Source: Campylorhamphus procurvoides (lineage: Eukaryota; Chordata; Aves; Passeriformes; Dendrocolaptidae). From it: a stretch of DNA of 64,000 bases. Positions 61,736 to 64,000 of the stretch are shown in pieces. The number at the start of each line of letters is the position of its first letter. Positions within the stretch are counted from its first letter, which is position 1. Made by a program: the position numbers and the translations under genes. The notes beneath the pieces are model-generated. The model saw only the letters and a program-made list of their open reading frames with translations, was not told the DNA's origin and searched no databases. The stretch spans positions 124,001 to 188,000 of the forward strand of contig WBMV01008396.1 of the NCBI GenBank assembly GCA_013396655.1, given 5' to 3'.

Positions 61736-64000
61736 GTATAGAAAGGATGGGATGGAACTCTTCAGAAAAGAAACTATTTTTTTCATTCAAAAAAAAAATA
61801 CTGAAAAAGAAGAGAAGAATATGTGCAGAATATGAGGCAAGACACGGCTATGGGAAAAAGGGAAAACTCATAACAAGGTTAATTTAACACCAGAAATGTT
61901 TTTATCCAATGTGGAGAAAATAAAAAGACATAGACCTATGAAAACAGGCATATCACACAATCTCTATGACAGATCTGCTACTAGATATTAGTTTTGTATC
62001 TGTGTTGAATGTTGTACATAGAAATATGGCTAATAATTTGATTCTTAGTGTCTTTAGTTGGTAAGCAAATATGAAATAAGAACAGTTTCTAGGTTTTTTC
62101 AAGTAATGACATTTTAACATCCAGCATTAAATTCATGCCATAACTGTAAACTGTTGGTGGCAACAATTATGTTTGAATAGAGAATACAAAATAAATAAAA
62201 AAAATAGTCTCTAATCAGAACTAGAGGAAAATGTCTTTTTCTAGGGCTACTGATGATATAAGAAGTATTAGTTTTTCCAAACATCACTCTGAGGAAGAAA
62301 CCAGTTCTTGTAGAACATAAATTCGGAGGGAGTATTTCTTGGATTTCAATGAAATTAAATAAATAAAGGACATAAATTTAAATAAAACATTTTTCCTGGG
62401 AAATGTCTTGCCATCTTCAACCTAGTTTTTCTGAAAATTAAAGTGGAATGAAACCTCTCAGTAGGATCTTATTTTTCCCTTGTCTCCACTTTCGATATTT
62501 TAAGCATTTTTAAAAATTTATTCCTTCTAAAATGCTAGTGATATAGCTCCAGAACCAATAATATCACTTTTGGTAACCACATTTGCAATTGCAATTGATG
62601 CAATTTCACACTAATTGTTATGGTTTAGTATACTTCTCAGCAGTGTCAACTTCAGGAAGAATTTAACATTTGGGATGTTTCATGAGAATATTTTAAACAC
62701 CAGAAAAACTGAAATGATTCCAAGAATAGATCTGAAAATAAATTTTCAGTTGCAGTAGTAAAAATGTACAAATTATTGTACATGTTATATTGCATATGTA
62801 ATACTTTTGTATCTATGCTGTGTGTTTTATTATTAGAAAGTGTTAAACAATGGACTTGTTCTATAAAGGCATGTATGGTAGAATTATACCACTGCAGAGC
62901 CCTCAAAATACACACTTTTATTTTTTCTAATGTTTAGCATTGAAGTGCTAACTATAAGTAACCATTATTGAATAATGGTTTTGGCAACAATTTTCTTGCA
63001 AGTACTTGTTATTTTGTTCAGAAAAAGCAGAGCAAAGCACATGTTTTTGAGTTTTTAATGTTCAGCCAAATGTCATGAACCAGGGCTGAGTTAAGCAGAC
63101 TGATTTTTTTTCCTATTACATTATTGTATTTTGCCCTATTTTATCCCAAATCCTCATTTTAATTTTTAAATGCATTCACAAACGTAGATTATTGGTTGTC
63201 TTGAAAGGATAGCAATAAAAGCTGTTATATTAGAAAAACTGAATACATATTTGGTTTAATACTTTGAAAATTTGAAGGCTGGAGTAGGTTATATTTCAGG
63301 AGTTAGATGAACATATTATAGCAAATATTTTATAAATACATGAATAAAACCATCAACTTCTGGCCAGAAAAAATGTTCAACCACTGCTTAACATGAATAA
63401 TTTTGAAACCATTTGTGGTTTCCTCTATACATTTGTGTGGTAAAAACTCCTCCAAAGTTTGCCAGCTTCCATTTCTGTAACCTGATTAGATCATTAAAAT
63501 GTTTTAAATAATAAGTGTACAGAATGATAAATCTCAATAATATTTGTAATTAACTATAAACTTAGATTGGTAGTTTAGGTGTAAATATAATATGTGAGTT
63601 AAACATTCAAACTTAGAAGTATTTTCAAGATGACACTAAACAAATAGTTTGAACCCATTACGTGAACTCATCAAAGACATCATCTGCAGTGCAGATGAAA
63701 GGTAATGACATTATCTTCCACTGTTGAACTTGTTTAAAACACATGAAGCAGTGAAACATTAGTTACATATTTTCATGAGGTAAGAAAAGTATGTCAGGAG
63801 AGGAGGAGAGCTAAAATACAAATTAATGTCTCCCTAATCTAGTAAAAGGTAAAAAAAAAATCTGGATTCCACTGTTTTATCCAGTAAATTACCACATACA
63901 AATTTCATTTGGGGAAAAAAGGGTTTGAGATCTTTCCTACTGTTCACTGTCACATATAAACTCTAGGTCAGTAACACAATGGCACCTACCCATAACCCTC
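61736..64000. other. AT-rich non-coding stretch, no gene seen
   Basis: Frames are at most 87 codons, and no repeat family is recognised. The window ends in this sequence. Confidence 0.5.

Overview
The window looks like AT-rich, non-coding nuclear DNA from a bird: an intergenic desert or the inside of a very large intron. Three things point to a bird. Every recognisable LINE is CR1, with the typical avian 3' end (octamers of the ATTCTRTG type next to a 'GGTCCCTTCCAACCC'-type block). The LTRs belong to endogenous retrovirus (ERV) families familiar from songbirds and other Neoaves. Alu, L1, MIR and other mammalian repeats are absent. I recall these LTR families mainly from passerines, so a passerine or other neoavian bird is likelier than a chicken-like one, but this rests on memory and not on a search.

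I found no protein-coding gene that I can support. The longest open frames (up to about 200 codons) lie antisense inside LTRs or CR1 copies, or in low-complexity DNA, and show no exon structure. The best single candidate for a host exon is a 60-bp segment at 7862-7921 with strong splice signals on both sides, and it remains unproven.

Layout. 1-14 kb: AT-rich unique DNA with an eroded antisense CR1 (3.0-3.6 kb), a 1.07-kb minus-strand LTR (5.2-6.3 kb), the candidate exon (7.9 kb), a purine-rich tract (8.3 kb) and an old amniote repeat (10.9 kb). 14-37 kb: mostly featureless, with a second old amniote repeat (14.7 kb) and one good antisense CR1 (26.0-26.5 kb). 37-40 kb: an LTR broken by an assembly fault (a single N plus an exact 115-bp duplication), a CR1 3' end (38.3 kb) and a complete solo LTR with a perfect 5-bp target duplication (39.3-39.8 kb). 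42-49 kb: an LTR fragment, an ancient CR1/L3-like piece, a pentanucleotide satellite next to a second N, another minus-strand LTR (47.7-48.6 kb) and a short CR1 end with a TA/TG microsatellite (49.3 kb). 52-56 kb: the densest transposon block, with a long plus-strand LTR, a minus-strand LTR and a sense CR1 of 1.1 kb. 56-64 kb: AT-rich DNA with an A/C-rich simple repeat, a G-quadruplex motif and a CR1 copy split by a 578-bp insertion that has TG...CA inverted ends.

Nothing here works together as a pathway. The story is one of successive retroelement insertions, mutational decay and two assembly flaws. I did not find an undescribed biological system. The items most worth checking are the nested insertion near 60.6-61.2 kb, the misassembled LTR at 37.2-37.9 kb and the candidate exon at 7.9 kb.
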